DNA of 37,782 bases. It comes from Clostridiales bacterium (GTDB lineage: Bacteria; Bacillota; Clostridia; Oscillospirales; Acutalibacteraceae). The position numbers were made by a program, and so were the translations under genes. This document shows positions 16,612 to 24,466 of the stretch, piece after piece. Each line of letters begins with the position of its first letter. The stretch's first letter is position 1. The notes below the pieces were generated by a model. The model ran no database searches. It saw only the letters and a list, made by a program, of their open reading frames with translations, and was not told the DNA's origin. The DNA is taken from NCBI GenBank assembly GCA_019415945.1, contig DXYF01000012.1, positions 1 through 37,782 on the forward strand. Reading direction: 5' to 3'.

Positions 16612-16735
16612 TCGGATTAAGGGAGTAGTCGGCGTATATTGCGTGATTAATCCAACATGCTTGGGCGTTGCCCATGGTTTAATTTTAAATGACAAGACTT
16701 ATCTGTTTTGGCAACAGGTAGGTCTTTTTTTGTCC
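16612..16735 (+). ncRNA. yybP-ykoY (manganese) riboswitch candidate upstream of mntP
   Basis: The leader contains AAGGGAGTAGTC close to its 5' end, like the conserved GGGGAGUAG loop of yybP-ykoY Mn2+ riboswitches, and the 3' part ACAAGACTT resembles the closing strand of that aptamer before the expression platform. A stem with loop (GGGCG/CGCCC-like and GGATTAA/TTAATCC pairings) lies between. The expression platform is the terminator at 16695-16731. MntP is among the best-known genes under this riboswitch, so sequence and context agree. The exact boundaries are approximate. Confidence 0.75.
16695..16731 (+). terminator. Riboswitch expression-platform terminator
   Basis: AGACTTATCTGTT pairs with AACAGGTAGGTCT (with some G-U pairs) around a short loop, followed by seven or more T residues. 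It ends 40 bases before the mntP start, so Mn2+ binding that disrupts it would turn the gene on. Confidence 0.75.
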
Positions 16736-16769
16736 TCTGTTGCTTATTATTGCAATGGAGGAATTTTTT

Positions 16770-17333
16770 ATGGGATTTGTTGAGCTTTTTATTCTTGCCG
16801 TGGGTCTTTCGATGGACGCCTTTGCCGTTTCAATATGCAAGGGTCTGTCGGTGATAACGCTTAAAAAAAGGCACAGTCTTATTACGGGATTGTATTTCGG
16901 AGGGTTTCAGGCAGGTATGCCGCTTGTGGGCTATTTGCTCGGAAAGCAGTTTGAGTCGCTTATTACAAGCGTTGACCACTGGATTGCGTTTGTTTTGCTC
17001 GGCATTATAGGTGCCAATATGATTAAGGAGTCGTTTCAGAAGCCCGACGAGCTTGATGACTCGTTTGCACCCAAGGCGATGCTTTTGCTGGCTGTGGCTA
17101 CAAGCATTGACGCTCTTGCGGTTGGGGTTACATTTGCGTGTCTTGATGTTGAGATTTTTTCGGCAATCACACTGATAGGCATAACAACATTTGTTTTCTC
17201 CGCTGCCGGAGTAAAGATAGGCAATGTTTTCGGCGTAAGATTTAAGTCGAAGGCGGAGCTTGTCGGAGGCGTTGTGCTTGTGTTGATGGGCGTTAAAATA
17301 CTTCTTGAGCATTTGGGTGTAATCAATTTTTAA
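16770..17333 (+). CDS. mntP: Manganese efflux pump MntP
   Basis: A 187-residue membrane protein of the MntP (DUF204) family, which exports excess Mn2+. It has six hydrophobic segments in two homologous halves, each with the conserved aspartate motif (GLSMDAFAVSI near residue 15 and ATSIDALAVGV in the second half). Length matches the family. GGAGG precedes the ATG at 16770; the in-frame starts at 16740 and 16755 lack one. The upstream riboswitch supports manganese-dependent induction. Confidence 0.95.
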   Translation: MGFVELFILAVGLSMDAFAVSICKGLSVITLKKRHSLITGLYFGGFQAGMPLVGYLLGKQFESLITSVDHWIAFVLLGIIGANMIKESFQKPDELDDSFAPKAMLLLAVATSIDALAVGVTFACLDVEIFSAITLIGITTFVFSAAGVKIGNVFGVRFKSKAELVGGVVLVLMGVKILLEHLGVINF

Positions 17334-17358
17334 CTACTCTGAATATAACGGTTACAAA

Positions 17359-17405
17359 AAACGGTTGCATTTAATTAAAAATGTAACCGTTTTGTTTATT
17401 TTTGT
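17359..17405 (+). terminator. Intrinsic terminator after mntP
   Basis: AAACGGTTGCATTT pairs with AATGTAACCGTTT around a short loop, followed by a T-rich stretch. Confidence 0.7.
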
Positions 17406-17477
17406 TCGCATAAAGAAAATTATTTTGATAAATCTGCATTAAAAATTCCTATAAATCAAAAAAATCTCCTTATAGGG

Positions 17478-17506
17478 TTGATTTATTACGAGAAAGGTGT
17501 TATAAT
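17478..17506 (+). promoter_or_regulatory. Promoter of the NlpC/P60-type hydrolase gene
   Basis: TTGATT and TATAAT with a 17-base spacer. The ~95-base leader that follows contains a small hairpin (TGCCGA...TTCGGCA, 17530-17555) with no T-tract. Confidence 0.6.
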
Positions 17507-17605
17507 AGTTACAAATTTGTTAACAAGTGTTGCCGAGATTGTAATATTTCGGCATTAACCTTGATAAGTTTTATTGCTTGTTTTCAAAAATTGGAGGTAA
17601 TAAAA

Positions 17606-19165
17606 ATGCAGAGGATTAAAAAGCTTACTGCAATTATTTTGAGTATTCTTACGCTGTCAAGCGTATGCGTGTTTGGAAGTACCTTTTCGGCAGGTGCAAG
17701 CGGAACAGGAGCAGGACTTGCCGAATGGGCACTTAACGCCTACTACGAGGGCTGGTCTTATGTTTACGGAGGTTCGACTCCCGGTGCTGTTGACTGTTCG
17801 GGACTTATTTATTCCTACTGTGGCGGCGAACGCTGCGGCGATCCCCAGCTTAACACTGCGACCGAGAGAGGCTCTGTAAGCAGCGGTATTCCGAATGTAC
17901 ACGGTCTCGGTCTTTGGCGTCCGGGTCATGTCGGCGTCTATGTAGGCGACGGTATGGAGGTTGACGCAAGAGGCGACGCATATGATATGTGTTACGAAAG
18001 CGTTTACGGTTCATACAGCGGCTGGACATACTGGTTTAAGCTTGCTGCCGTAACCTATCCGACAAACGGTTGGGAAAAGTTTAACGGCGATTACTATTAT
18101 TACGAGAACGGCGAATATATTACCGATACATCGAGAACTATCGGCGGTACTACATATTACTTTGATTCAAAGGGTCGTTCAAGTCAGACTCCGTCTGATA
18201 TGTCAAGTACAGCGTCTGACTCTTCAAGCTCATCGGGCTCATCAAATTCTTCATCGAACTCTTCGTCCGAAAGCAAGCCGACTTCATGGAGAAACGGTTC
18301 ATCGGGTGAAGAAGTTGAAAAGATTCAGGCTCGCCTTGCAGAGCTCGGCTACTACACGGGTGCTGTTGACGGCTATTTCGGAGACGCAACGGAAGCCGCA
18401 TACAGAGCTTTTCAGGAGGCGGCAGGACTTACCGTTGACGGTATAGCAGGCTCTGACAGAGAAGTGCTCTATTCAGATGACGCTCCGTATGCTCCTAAGG
18501 AGGAAGAAACCACAGCTTCCGTCGAAAATACGGAGGAAGAAACCGAGCCGACAGAGCAGAGCGTTGAGTACAAGAGCGGCGATGAAAGCGACGAGGTAAC
18601 GAAAATTCAGCAGAGGCTTTCCGAACTTAAATATTTGTACGTTGACGCAACGGGATATTACGGTGACTTTACGGTGCAGGCGGTAATGAATTTCCAGCTT
18701 GCAAACGGACTTGAGGCAACCGGCGTTGTTGATGAAGAAACCTACGGCGTGCTTTTCGGTGAAAATGCAGTCGTAAATCCCGATCCGCAGGAGGACACAC
18801 AGGCTGATACGGATACGGCTTCTACAGGACCTGTAGAAATGCCGTTTACAACAAGCCCGTCGGCACTGATTGTTGCAAATGAGCAAAATCAGACATATGC
18901 GGATACTGCAACAGAGGTTGTAAAAAAGACAAACAAGGTTACAAAAAAGGCTCTTTCAAATTCGTCTTCCGTAATCCCCTCAGCCACAACGGCGGCTGTT
19001 AAGAGAACGGCAAATGTTTGGCTTTGGTTTGTGCTTGTGGCTGTGATACTCGGAGCACTTTCCGTAGTGTTTATGATTCGTGACAAAAAATCAAACAGAT
19101 ACACAAGATACTGTGCCAAGAAGAAAAAGACTTCTTTTAAGTCGGAAGTCAACACAAGATGGTAA
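17606..19165 (+). CDS. Secreted, membrane-anchored NlpC/P60-type peptidoglycan hydrolase with two peptidoglycan-binding domains
   Basis: A 519-residue protein. In order: signal peptide (1-~31, AGA-type cleavage region), NlpC/P60-like papain-fold domain (~35-150) with catalytic cysteine in VDCSGL (C64) and histidine in RPGHVGVYVGDG (H108), a choline-binding-like aromatic repeat (GWEKFNGDYYYYENGEY, ~170-205), a serine-rich linker (~210-245), two PG_binding_1 repeats (HGxxGxxVxxIQxxL type, ~247-290 and ~330-385), an acidic/threonine-rich spacer and, unusually, a C-terminal membrane helix (~470-492) followed by a basic tail. It should cleave peptide stems of peptidoglycan. The start has GGAGG. 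Monocistronic. Confidence 0.88.
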   Translation: MQRIKKLTAIILSILTLSSVCVFGSTFSAGASGTGAGLAEWALNAYYEGWSYVYGGSTPGAVDCSGLIYSYCGGERCGDPQLNTATERGSVSSGIPNVHGLGLWRPGHVGVYVGDGMEVDARGDAYDMCYESVYGSYSGWTYWFKLAAVTYPTNGWEKFNGDYYYYENGEYITDTSRTIGGTTYYFDSKGRSSQTPSDMSSTASDSSSSSGSSNSSSNSSSESKPTSWRNGSSGEEVEKIQARLAELGYYTGAVDGYFGDATEAAYRAFQEAAGLTVDGIAGSDREVLYSDDAPYAPKEEETTASVENTEEETEPTEQSVEYKSGDESDEVTKIQQRLSELKYLYVDATGYYGDFTVQAVMNFQLANGLEATGVVDEETYGVLFGENAVVNPDPQEDTQADTDTASTGPVEMPFTTSPSALIVANEQNQTYADTATEVVKKTNKVTKKALSNSSSVIPSATTAAVKRTANVWLWFVLVAVILGALSVVFMIRDKKSNRYTRYCAKKKKTSFKSEVNTRW

Positions 19166-19197
19166 GCTAACGGCTTAAAGAAAAGGGAAAATAATAA

Positions 19198-19240
19198 ACG
19201 GTCGATCATCGCACATTGCGGTGACCGACCGTTGCTTTTT
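19198..19240 (+). terminator. Intrinsic terminator after the NlpC/P60-type gene
   Basis: ACGGTCG pairs with CGACCGT and encloses an inner CATCGCA/TGCGGTG stem; a T-run follows. Confidence 0.65.
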
Positions 19241-19341
19241 GAGCAATATAAAAAGGCTGATAAATAATGAATTTTTATAGGCCGTAAATAAAATATACAG
19301 AGTAGCAAAAATTCTGTTTTGCGGGATAAATGAAATAATAC

Positions 19342-19374
19342 ATAAAAGCGGCAGGAGTTTTGTTCTCCTGCCGC
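19342..19374 (-). terminator. Terminator of the panG-panB-panC-panD-coaBC operon
   Basis: A perfect 10-bp stem (GCGGCAGGAG with CTCCTGCCGC) lies just after the coaBC stop; on the minus strand it is followed by TTTTATG. Confidence 0.65.
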
Positions 19375-19382
19375 AATGCTTA

Positions 19383-20582
19383 CTAAATTTCTGCAAAATA
19401 TCCTGCCGCTTCATCAAGGATTTTTAACGCTACCTCGTGCTTTGTCATCATAGGCAGGCTTACGCTCTTGTCTTTTTTAATAAGAGTTACGACATTTGTG
19501 TCCGTTCCAAAGCCCGCACCCTCTGTTTTTAAGCTGTTTGCAACTATCATATCGACATTTTTTGAAATGAGCTTTTCTTTTGCGTTTTCAATAAGGTTTT
19601 GCGTTTCCATTGCAAAACCGCAGATAAACTGATCCTTTGTTCGTGAATGTCCCAGTTCATTTAAAATATCCCTTGTGCGTTTCAGCTCAATTTGCATATT
19701 GCCGCCCTGTTTTTTTATTTTTTCAGGACTTTGAAGTATCGGGGTGTAGTCGGCTACTGCCGCAGATTTTATTATTATGTCTGCTTCGTCCTTATACTTC
19801 ATAACCGCATTGTACATTTCCTGTGCACTCAAAACAGATACAAACTCTGCAAAACATGGTGCCTCCATGCTGACGGGTCCCGAAACGAGAATTACCCTCG
19901 CACCACGCATGGCGGCACATCTTGCCACAGCGTAGCCCATTTTGCCTGTGGAATGGTTGCTTATAAAACGCACGGGATCGATTGACTCCCTTGTGGGACC
20001 TGCCGTTACAAGTACGGTTTTGCCCGATAAGTCCTTTTTGTAGGCTGTTTTGTGCAGGATATGCTCAAGCAAAATACTTTCGCTTACAAGTTTTCCTGTG
20101 CCTGTTGCTCCGCAGGCAAGATAACCTGTTGCAGGTTCAATAATTTCCATTCCGTAGGCTTTTAGCTTTTTTATGTTATCCTGAACAATCGGATTTTCAT
20201 ACATATTTGTGTTCATTGCGGGGGCGACAAGCTTAGGTTTTTTGCACGCCATAAATGTGGTTGTAAGCATATCGTCCGCTATTCCGTTTGCGATTTTGCC
20301 GATGACATTTGCACTTGCAGGGGCGATCATAAACACATCGGCGAGCTCTGCAAGGGCGATATGCTCAACCTTAAACTTAAAGTTGCGGTCAAAGGTGTCA
20401 ACGATACACTTGTTGCCCGTCAGGCTTTCAAAGGTTATGGGGTTTATAAAATTGGTTGCGTTTTGAGTCATCAGAACATGTACATCGGCATGAAGCTTTA
20501 CAAGCATACTTGTAAGGTTTGCAATTTTGTACGCCGCAATTCCTCCTGTAACTCCGAGCAGTACGGTTTTTCCTTTTAACAT
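19383..20582 (-). CDS. coaBC: Bifunctional phosphopantothenoylcysteine decarboxylase / phosphopantothenate-cysteine ligase
   Basis: A 399-residue fusion that makes 4'-phosphopantetheine from phosphopantothenate and cysteine. The N-terminal CoaC flavoprotein domain (~1-180) has GVTGGIAAYK, the histidine in VEHIAL, the APASANVIGK motif, the substrate clamp PAMNTNMYENP and the active-site cysteine in LACGATGTGKL. The C-terminal CoaB domain (~185-399) opens with VTAGPTRESIDPVRFISN and STGKMGYA. CoaB usually uses CTP in bacteria. GGGGAG precedes the ATG. It is the last gene of the pan operon, 25 bases after panD. Confidence 0.96.
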   Translation of the reverse strand: MLKGKTVLLGVTGGIAAYKIANLTSMLVKLHADVHVLMTQNATNFINPITFESLTGNKCIVDTFDRNFKFKVEHIALAELADVFMIAPASANVIGKIANGIADDMLTTTFMACKKPKLVAPAMNTNMYENPIVQDNIKKLKAYGMEIIEPATGYLACGATGTGKLVSESILLEHILHKTAYKKDLSGKTVLVTAGPTRESIDPVRFISNHSTGKMGYAVARCAAMRGARVILVSGPVSMEAPCFAEFVSVLSAQEMYNAVMKYKDEADIIIKSAAVADYTPILQSPEKIKKQGGNMQIELKRTRDILNELGHSRTKDQFICGFAMETQNLIENAKEKLISKNVDMIVANSLKTEGAGFGTDTNVVTLIKKDKSVSLPMMTKHEVALKILDEAAGYFAEI

Positions 20583-20607
20583 AACAATCTCCCCAATTTA
20601 TTTGTGT

Positions 20608-21006
20608 TTATCCGATAAAATCTTCCGTCAGCAAGCCGTGCTTTTCGTAGCGTGAGAGCTTTGCGATGCGGTTGTTTTCGTCCGTAAACACTACAAACGG
20701 CTTGTGCTCTTTTGCCTCCTTCTCGCTCATTTGAGCGTAGCACATAATAATTACATGGTCGCCGACCGCAACTTTTCTTGCCGCGGCACCGTTCAGGCAA
20801 ATCATTCCCGAACCCTTTTCTCCTGCGATTGTGTAGGTTTCGAAACGGTTGCCGTTTTCAACATCAACAATCTGCACCATTTCGTATTCGAGAATACCTG
20901 CGGCTTCCATAAGCTCGCTGTCAATCGTTATGCTTCCTACATAATTGAGATCCGCCTGCTTTACTACGGCACGGTGGATTTTTCCCTTTAGCATTGTCAA
21001 TGTCAT
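20608..21006 (-). CDS. panD: Aspartate 1-decarboxylase precursor
   Basis: A 132-residue PanD zymogen that converts aspartate to beta-alanine. It self-cleaves at Gly24-Ser25 (in YVGSITID) to form the pyruvoyl group. The start at 21006 (MTLTMLKGKIHRAVV) has an AGGAGA site and gives the same cleavage numbering as the E. coli enzyme. Tyr58-equivalent and the C-terminal region look normal. It lies between panC (12-base gap) and coaBC in the operon. Confidence 0.95.
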   Translation of the reverse strand: MTLTMLKGKIHRAVVKQADLNYVGSITIDSELMEAAGILEYEMVQIVDVENGNRFETYTIAGEKGSGMICLNGAAARKVAVGDHVIIMCYAQMSEKEAKEHKPFVVFTDENNRIAKLSRYEKHGLLTEDFIG

Positions 21007-21018
21007 ACCGTTTCTCCT

Positions 21019-21861
21019 TTATTGAGTAATAAAGTTATCAATAAGTCTTGTTTTTCCGATGTAAACAGCCACTGCCACAAGCACCGATTTTCCGATTTTG
21101 TCGGTGGGGGTAATGGTGCTGAAATCAACTATGTCAACATAATCAATCTTTGCAAGCGGTTCTGTGTTAATGCTGTCCGTTATCGCCTTGATAACCTTTT
21201 TTGAGTCGGTTTCGCCGCTGTCAATAAGCTCTTTGCCGAGCTTTAAGCTGCGGCTCAGTATCAGAGCGGCTTTTCTTTCATCGGGGTTTAAATAGGTGTT
21301 TCGTGAGCTTTTGGCAAGCCCGTCGGGTTCACGAATAATGGGACAGCCCACAATTTCGGTATCAACATTGAGGTCTTTTACCATTCGCTTTATTACCGCA
21401 AGCTGCTGGGCGTCTTTCTGACCGAAGTACGCCTTGTCGGGCTTTACGATGTTAAAAAGCTTGAGTACGACAGTTTGTACTCCTCTGAAATGAATCGGTC
21501 TTGATTTACCGCAAAGCTCGGTTGTAAGGCCGTTCATATCAACATATGAGCAAAAGCCGTCTGTGTACATTTCTTCGGGCTGCGGGTGAAAAATTAAGTC
21601 AACTCCGGCGTCTTTGCAAAGCTGTGAGTCCTTTTGCAAGTCCCTCGGATAGCTCTCCAGATCTTCTGTCGGGGCAAACTGCATAGGGTTTACAAAAATG
21701 CTGACAACTACCTTGTCGTTGTCCTTTCTTGCCGCGTCAATAAGGCTTTTGTGACCCTCGTGCAGATAACCCATTGTGGGGACAAAGCCGATTGTCATGC
21801 CCTCTTTCTTCCATGCGTTTACACGCTTTCTTACATCAATTATTTTATCGCATATATCCAT
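21019..21861 (-). CDS. panC: Pantothenate synthetase (pantoate-beta-alanine ligase)
   Basis: A 280-residue ATP-dependent ligase that joins pantoate and beta-alanine. The nucleotide-binding HIGH-like motif is PTMGYLHEGHKSLI (28-41); MQFAPTEDLESYPRD, FHPQPEEMY, FRGVQTVVLKLFNIV, FGQKDAQQLAVI and SSRNTYL (the KMSKS-equivalent loop) follow in family order. Length is typical. A GGGAGG site precedes the ATG; 21 bases from panB. Confidence 0.96.
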   Translation of the reverse strand: MDICDKIIDVRKRVNAWKKEGMTIGFVPTMGYLHEGHKSLIDAARKDNDKVVVSIFVNPMQFAPTEDLESYPRDLQKDSQLCKDAGVDLIFHPQPEEMYTDGFCSYVDMNGLTTELCGKSRPIHFRGVQTVVLKLFNIVKPDKAYFGQKDAQQLAVIKRMVKDLNVDTEIVGCPIIREPDGLAKSSRNTYLNPDERKAALILSRSLKLGKELIDSGETDSKKVIKAITDSINTEPLAKIDYVDIVDFSTITPTDKIGKSVLVAVAVYIGKTRLIDNFITQ

Positions 21862-21882
21862 AACACTTAACCTCCCAAAGCA

Positions 21883-22710
21883 TCAGTACAGACTGTCTAT
21901 AATTTCATCGTCAATTCCGAAGGTGTGTTCCTCCGACGGAAACGCACCGCTTTTTACATCGGAAATATACTGTGAGAATGCGTCTTTCATTGTGCTTCCG
22001 ATTTGTGCGTACTGTTTTACAAATTTTGGCTTGAAATTCGGGTACATTGCAAGCATATCCTGATACACAAGCACCTGACCGTCACAGCCCGCACCCGCTC
22101 CTATTCCTATTGTCGGGATTGAAATGCTCTGCGAAATCTTTTCCGCAAGCTTTGCAGGCACACATTCCAAAACTACGGCGAATGCCCCCGCTTGTTCAAC
22201 GGCTCTTGCTTCATCAAGCAGTTTTTGAGCCGCCTGCCTGCCCTTGCCCTGTACCTTAAAGCCGCCGAAGGCGTTTATTGACTGAGGCGTAAGACCGATG
22301 TGGGCACATACGGGAATAGAAGCGTTTACTATAGCTTTTATATGCTCGCAAAACTCTGCTCCGCCTTCAAGCTTTACAGTTTGTGCCTTGCCCTCCTTTA
22401 CAAGCCGTCCTGCGTTTACAACAGCGTCATAGACGGAGGTTTGGTACGACATAAACGGCATATCGGTGATGACAAGTGCGTTTTTAGCTCCTCTTGTTAC
22501 CGCTCTGCTGTGGTGTATCATATCTTCCATCGTGACAGACAGAGTGTCGTCGTAGCCGAGCACTACCATTCCCAGTGAATCGCCGACAAGAATAGAGTTT
22601 ACTCCTGCCTCGTCAATAAGGCGTGCCGTTGTGTAATCATAGGCGGTAAGCATTGTAAGCTTTTCGCCGTTTTTCTTTGCGTCTTTAAATGTAACTGAAG
22701 TGTTTTTCAT
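21883..22710 (-). CDS. panB: 3-methyl-2-oxobutanoate hydroxymethyltransferase (ketopantoate hydroxymethyltransferase)
   Basis: A 275-residue PanB that makes ketopantoate from 2-ketoisovalerate and methylene-tetrahydrofolate. Signatures are LTAYDYTTARLIDEAG, LVGDSLGMVVLGYDDT (metal-binding Asp), ITDMPFMSYQ, VKLEGGAE, HIGLTPQS and IPTIGIGAGAGCDGQVLV. The ATG at 22710 follows GGGGAGG with a 6-base gap; a TTG at 22725 would lie upstream of that site and is unlikely. It is 15 bases after the panG-like gene. Confidence 0.95.
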   Translation of the reverse strand: MKNTSVTFKDAKKNGEKLTMLTAYDYTTARLIDEAGVNSILVGDSLGMVVLGYDDTLSVTMEDMIHHSRAVTRGAKNALVITDMPFMSYQTSVYDAVVNAGRLVKEGKAQTVKLEGGAEFCEHIKAIVNASIPVCAHIGLTPQSINAFGGFKVQGKGRQAAQKLLDEARAVEQAGAFAVVLECVPAKLAEKISQSISIPTIGIGAGAGCDGQVLVYQDMLAMYPNFKPKFVKQYAQIGSTMKDAFSQYISDVKSGAFPSEEHTFGIDDEIIDSLY

Positions 22711-22725
22711 CTGAATCCTCCCCAA

Positions 22726-23673
22726 TCAACACAAGCCGTGACTTAAAAATTCTTCAAGTTCGGAATAGTCCCTGCTTTTGTTTTTATCCTTTGCAAGCAA
22801 AACAAGTATTTTTGACAGCAAAATATGAATGAGTTTTTCTTCTCCCTCAAGACTGTCCAAGTGATTTTTTACCGTTTGACAGTCGCATCTCTCAACGGGA
22901 CCCGTAAGGGCATTTGTGCATCCGTTTTCCACGACACTCTGCACATTGCCGAGTACGAGATTTTTTGTCGCCCTTAATGCTTCTTCTCTTGAAAAACCGC
23001 ATTTTTCAAGCAGGCCGTAGCCCAAATCAAGCAAAGCGATCACATCGTTGCTCAAAACGCTTGCGGCGGCGTGATAAAGGCTTTTTTTGCTTTTATCAAT
23101 TCGGCAAACGGTATTGCCGAGATTTTCAAAAAGAGTTTTGAGGGTGCTGACCGCGTCTGTATTTCCCTCTATAACAAAAAAAGTATTTCCGATACTCTTG
23201 TAGGACGATAACTTGTCGCTGAAAGCAAGCATGGGGTGAAGAGAACAAACACTTACGCCCAAGTCTTGTGAATCGGTAAATACATCAGATGATAATGCAC
23301 CACTAAAATGGCATACTATTTTATTTTTTACTTTGCAGTCAAATGCTTCTAAACGGTTGGGACAAGACGGCTTTGTGTTGTCAGCCTGTCCGCTCGAAAT
23401 GTGTGTCGAACCATTCGGCTTTTTTACGGACATATTTTTAATGCAATCCCACACGCTCCCGATTGCTCCGTCGGGCGTTGTGACAAAAAGGGTATCGCTC
23501 ACATTCACAAGCTCTTCCAAATCGGAAAAGCAGTCCGTTTGTGTAAATTGTGCCGCAAAAGCGGCGTCGTCGGAGTTTATATCATAAAACCCCGAAATTT
23601 GAATATTGTTGTCTTTGAGGTATTTGCCGAGCGAAACGCCGACTTTACCTGCACCGATAATTCCAATATTCAT
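22726..23673 (-). CDS. panG: Rossmann-like / DUF2520 protein, probable PanG-type ketopantoate reductase, with an internal insertion
   Basis: A 315-residue protein with an N-terminal NAD(P)-binding fold (IGIIGAGKVGVSLGKYL, 3-19; LFVTTPDGAIG, 62-72) and a C-terminal all-helical DUF2520 domain (~180-300) with KSLYHAAASVLSNDVIALL and LTGPVERCD. DUF2520 proteins include PanG, a ketopantoate reductase distinct from PanE/IlvC described in Francisella and some Firmicutes. Its place as first gene of a panB-panC-panD-coaBC operon that otherwise lacks this step strongly suggests the same role. The ATG at 23673 has GAGGTGA upstream. Odd: residues ~84-113 form a polar, Ser/Pro/Asn-rich insertion between a conserved helix and the KNKIVCHFSGALS strand. 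Confidence 0.82.
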   Translation of the reverse strand: MNIGIIGAGKVGVSLGKYLKDNNIQISGFYDINSDDAAFAAQFTQTDCFSDLEELVNVSDTLFVTTPDGAIGSVWDCIKNMSVKKPNGSTHISSGQADNTKPSCPNRLEAFDCKVKNKIVCHFSGALSSDVFTDSQDLGVSVCSLHPMLAFSDKLSSYKSIGNTFFVIEGNTDAVSTLKTLFENLGNTVCRIDKSKKSLYHAAASVLSNDVIALLDLGYGLLEKCGFSREEALRATKNLVLGNVQSVVENGCTNALTGPVERCDCQTVKNHLDSLEGEEKLIHILLSKILVLLAKDKNKSRDYSELEEFLSHGLC

Positions 23674-23748
23674 GCTATCACCTCGATTCATTACACAGTG
23701 ATAACACATCATCTGATACAGTTTCAAATATGAATACCGTTCACGATT

Positions 23749-23777
23749 AATATAACACAATTATAAGAATATTTCAA
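23749..23777 (-). promoter_or_regulatory. Promoter of the pan-coaBC operon
   Basis: On the minus strand TTGAAA and TATATT with a 17-base spacer, about 75 bases before the panG-like start. Confidence 0.5.
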
Positions 23778-23809
23778 TATTTACGGGCATTAATCCTGCA
23801 AACTTTGCA

Positions 23810-23838
23810 TTTACAATCTGCTGCATAGGTGATAAAAT
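23810..23838 (+). promoter_or_regulatory. Promoter of the HD nucleotidase gene
   Basis: TTTACA and TAAAAT with a 17-base spacer, 31 bases before the start codon; divergent from the pan promoter. Confidence 0.5.
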
Positions 23839-23869
23839 GTCAGTGATGAGAAAAGAGGCAGGATATTTT

Positions 23870-24466
23870 ATGGAAAAACAACGAATTGATAAGCAGTTTG
23901 AATTTTTGCTTGAAGCTGACAAAGAGAAGTTTATCGAGCGAAAAACTCTGAAAAGCGACGGCAAAACCTTTGAAAATGATGCCGAACACGCATGGCATAT
24001 GGTTCTTATGTGTATTTTGCTCGGTGAATACTCAAACGAGGACATAGATATGCTTAAAACTATTTCGATGATAGTAATTCACGACATTGTCGAGATAGAT
24101 GCGGGCGACACCTACGCTTATGACAGTGAGGCTAAAAAGTCACAGCGTGAACGCGAACTCAAAGCGGCAAAACGCATTTTCGGACTTCTTCCCGACGACC
24201 AATGCAAAAAATTTAAGAAATTGTGGGAGGAATTTGAGGAGGGCAAAACCAAAGAGGCAAAGTTTGCTCATGCAATGGACAATATACAGCCCGCAATGCT
24301 CAACAACTCAACCGACGGCAAGATGTGGGCAAAAAATAAGGTGAGTCTGAAACAGATTCTTGAAAGAAACAAGAATACCTCAGACGGGTCTATTACGCTT
24401 TGGAATTATTCATACAATAATTTCATTTTACCCAATATTGAAAAAGGCAGAATAGAAAATGATTAA
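23870..24466 (+). CDS. HD-domain phosphohydrolase (YfbR/HDDC2-like 5'-nucleotidase)
   Basis: A 198-residue HD-superfamily protein. Metal ligands are visible as H40 (NDAEHAWHM), H71-D72 (VIHDIVEIDAGD) and D137 (HAMDNIQPAM), in the order and spacing of the HD_3/YfbR group, which dephosphorylates (deoxy)nucleoside 5'-monophosphates. The ATG at 23870 is preceded by GGCAGGA; a start at 23837 is less likely because it lies on top of the -10 box. Its stop overlaps the pnuC stop tail to tail by 4 bases. Confidence 0.85.
   Translation: MEKQRIDKQFEFLLEADKEKFIERKTLKSDGKTFENDAEHAWHMVLMCILLGEYSNEDIDMLKTISMIVIHDIVEIDAGDTYAYDSEAKKSQRERELKAAKRIFGLLPDDQCKKFKKLWEEFEEGKTKEAKFAHAMDNIQPAMLNNSTDGKMWAKNKVSLKQILERNKNTSDGSITLWNYSYNNFILPNIEKGRIEND

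Noticed and set aside
17507..17605. c-di-AMP (ydaO) riboswitch in the leader of the NlpC/P60-type gene
   Set aside because: The leader is under 100 bases with one small hairpin and none of the conserved ydaO blocks, although the gene type would have fitted.
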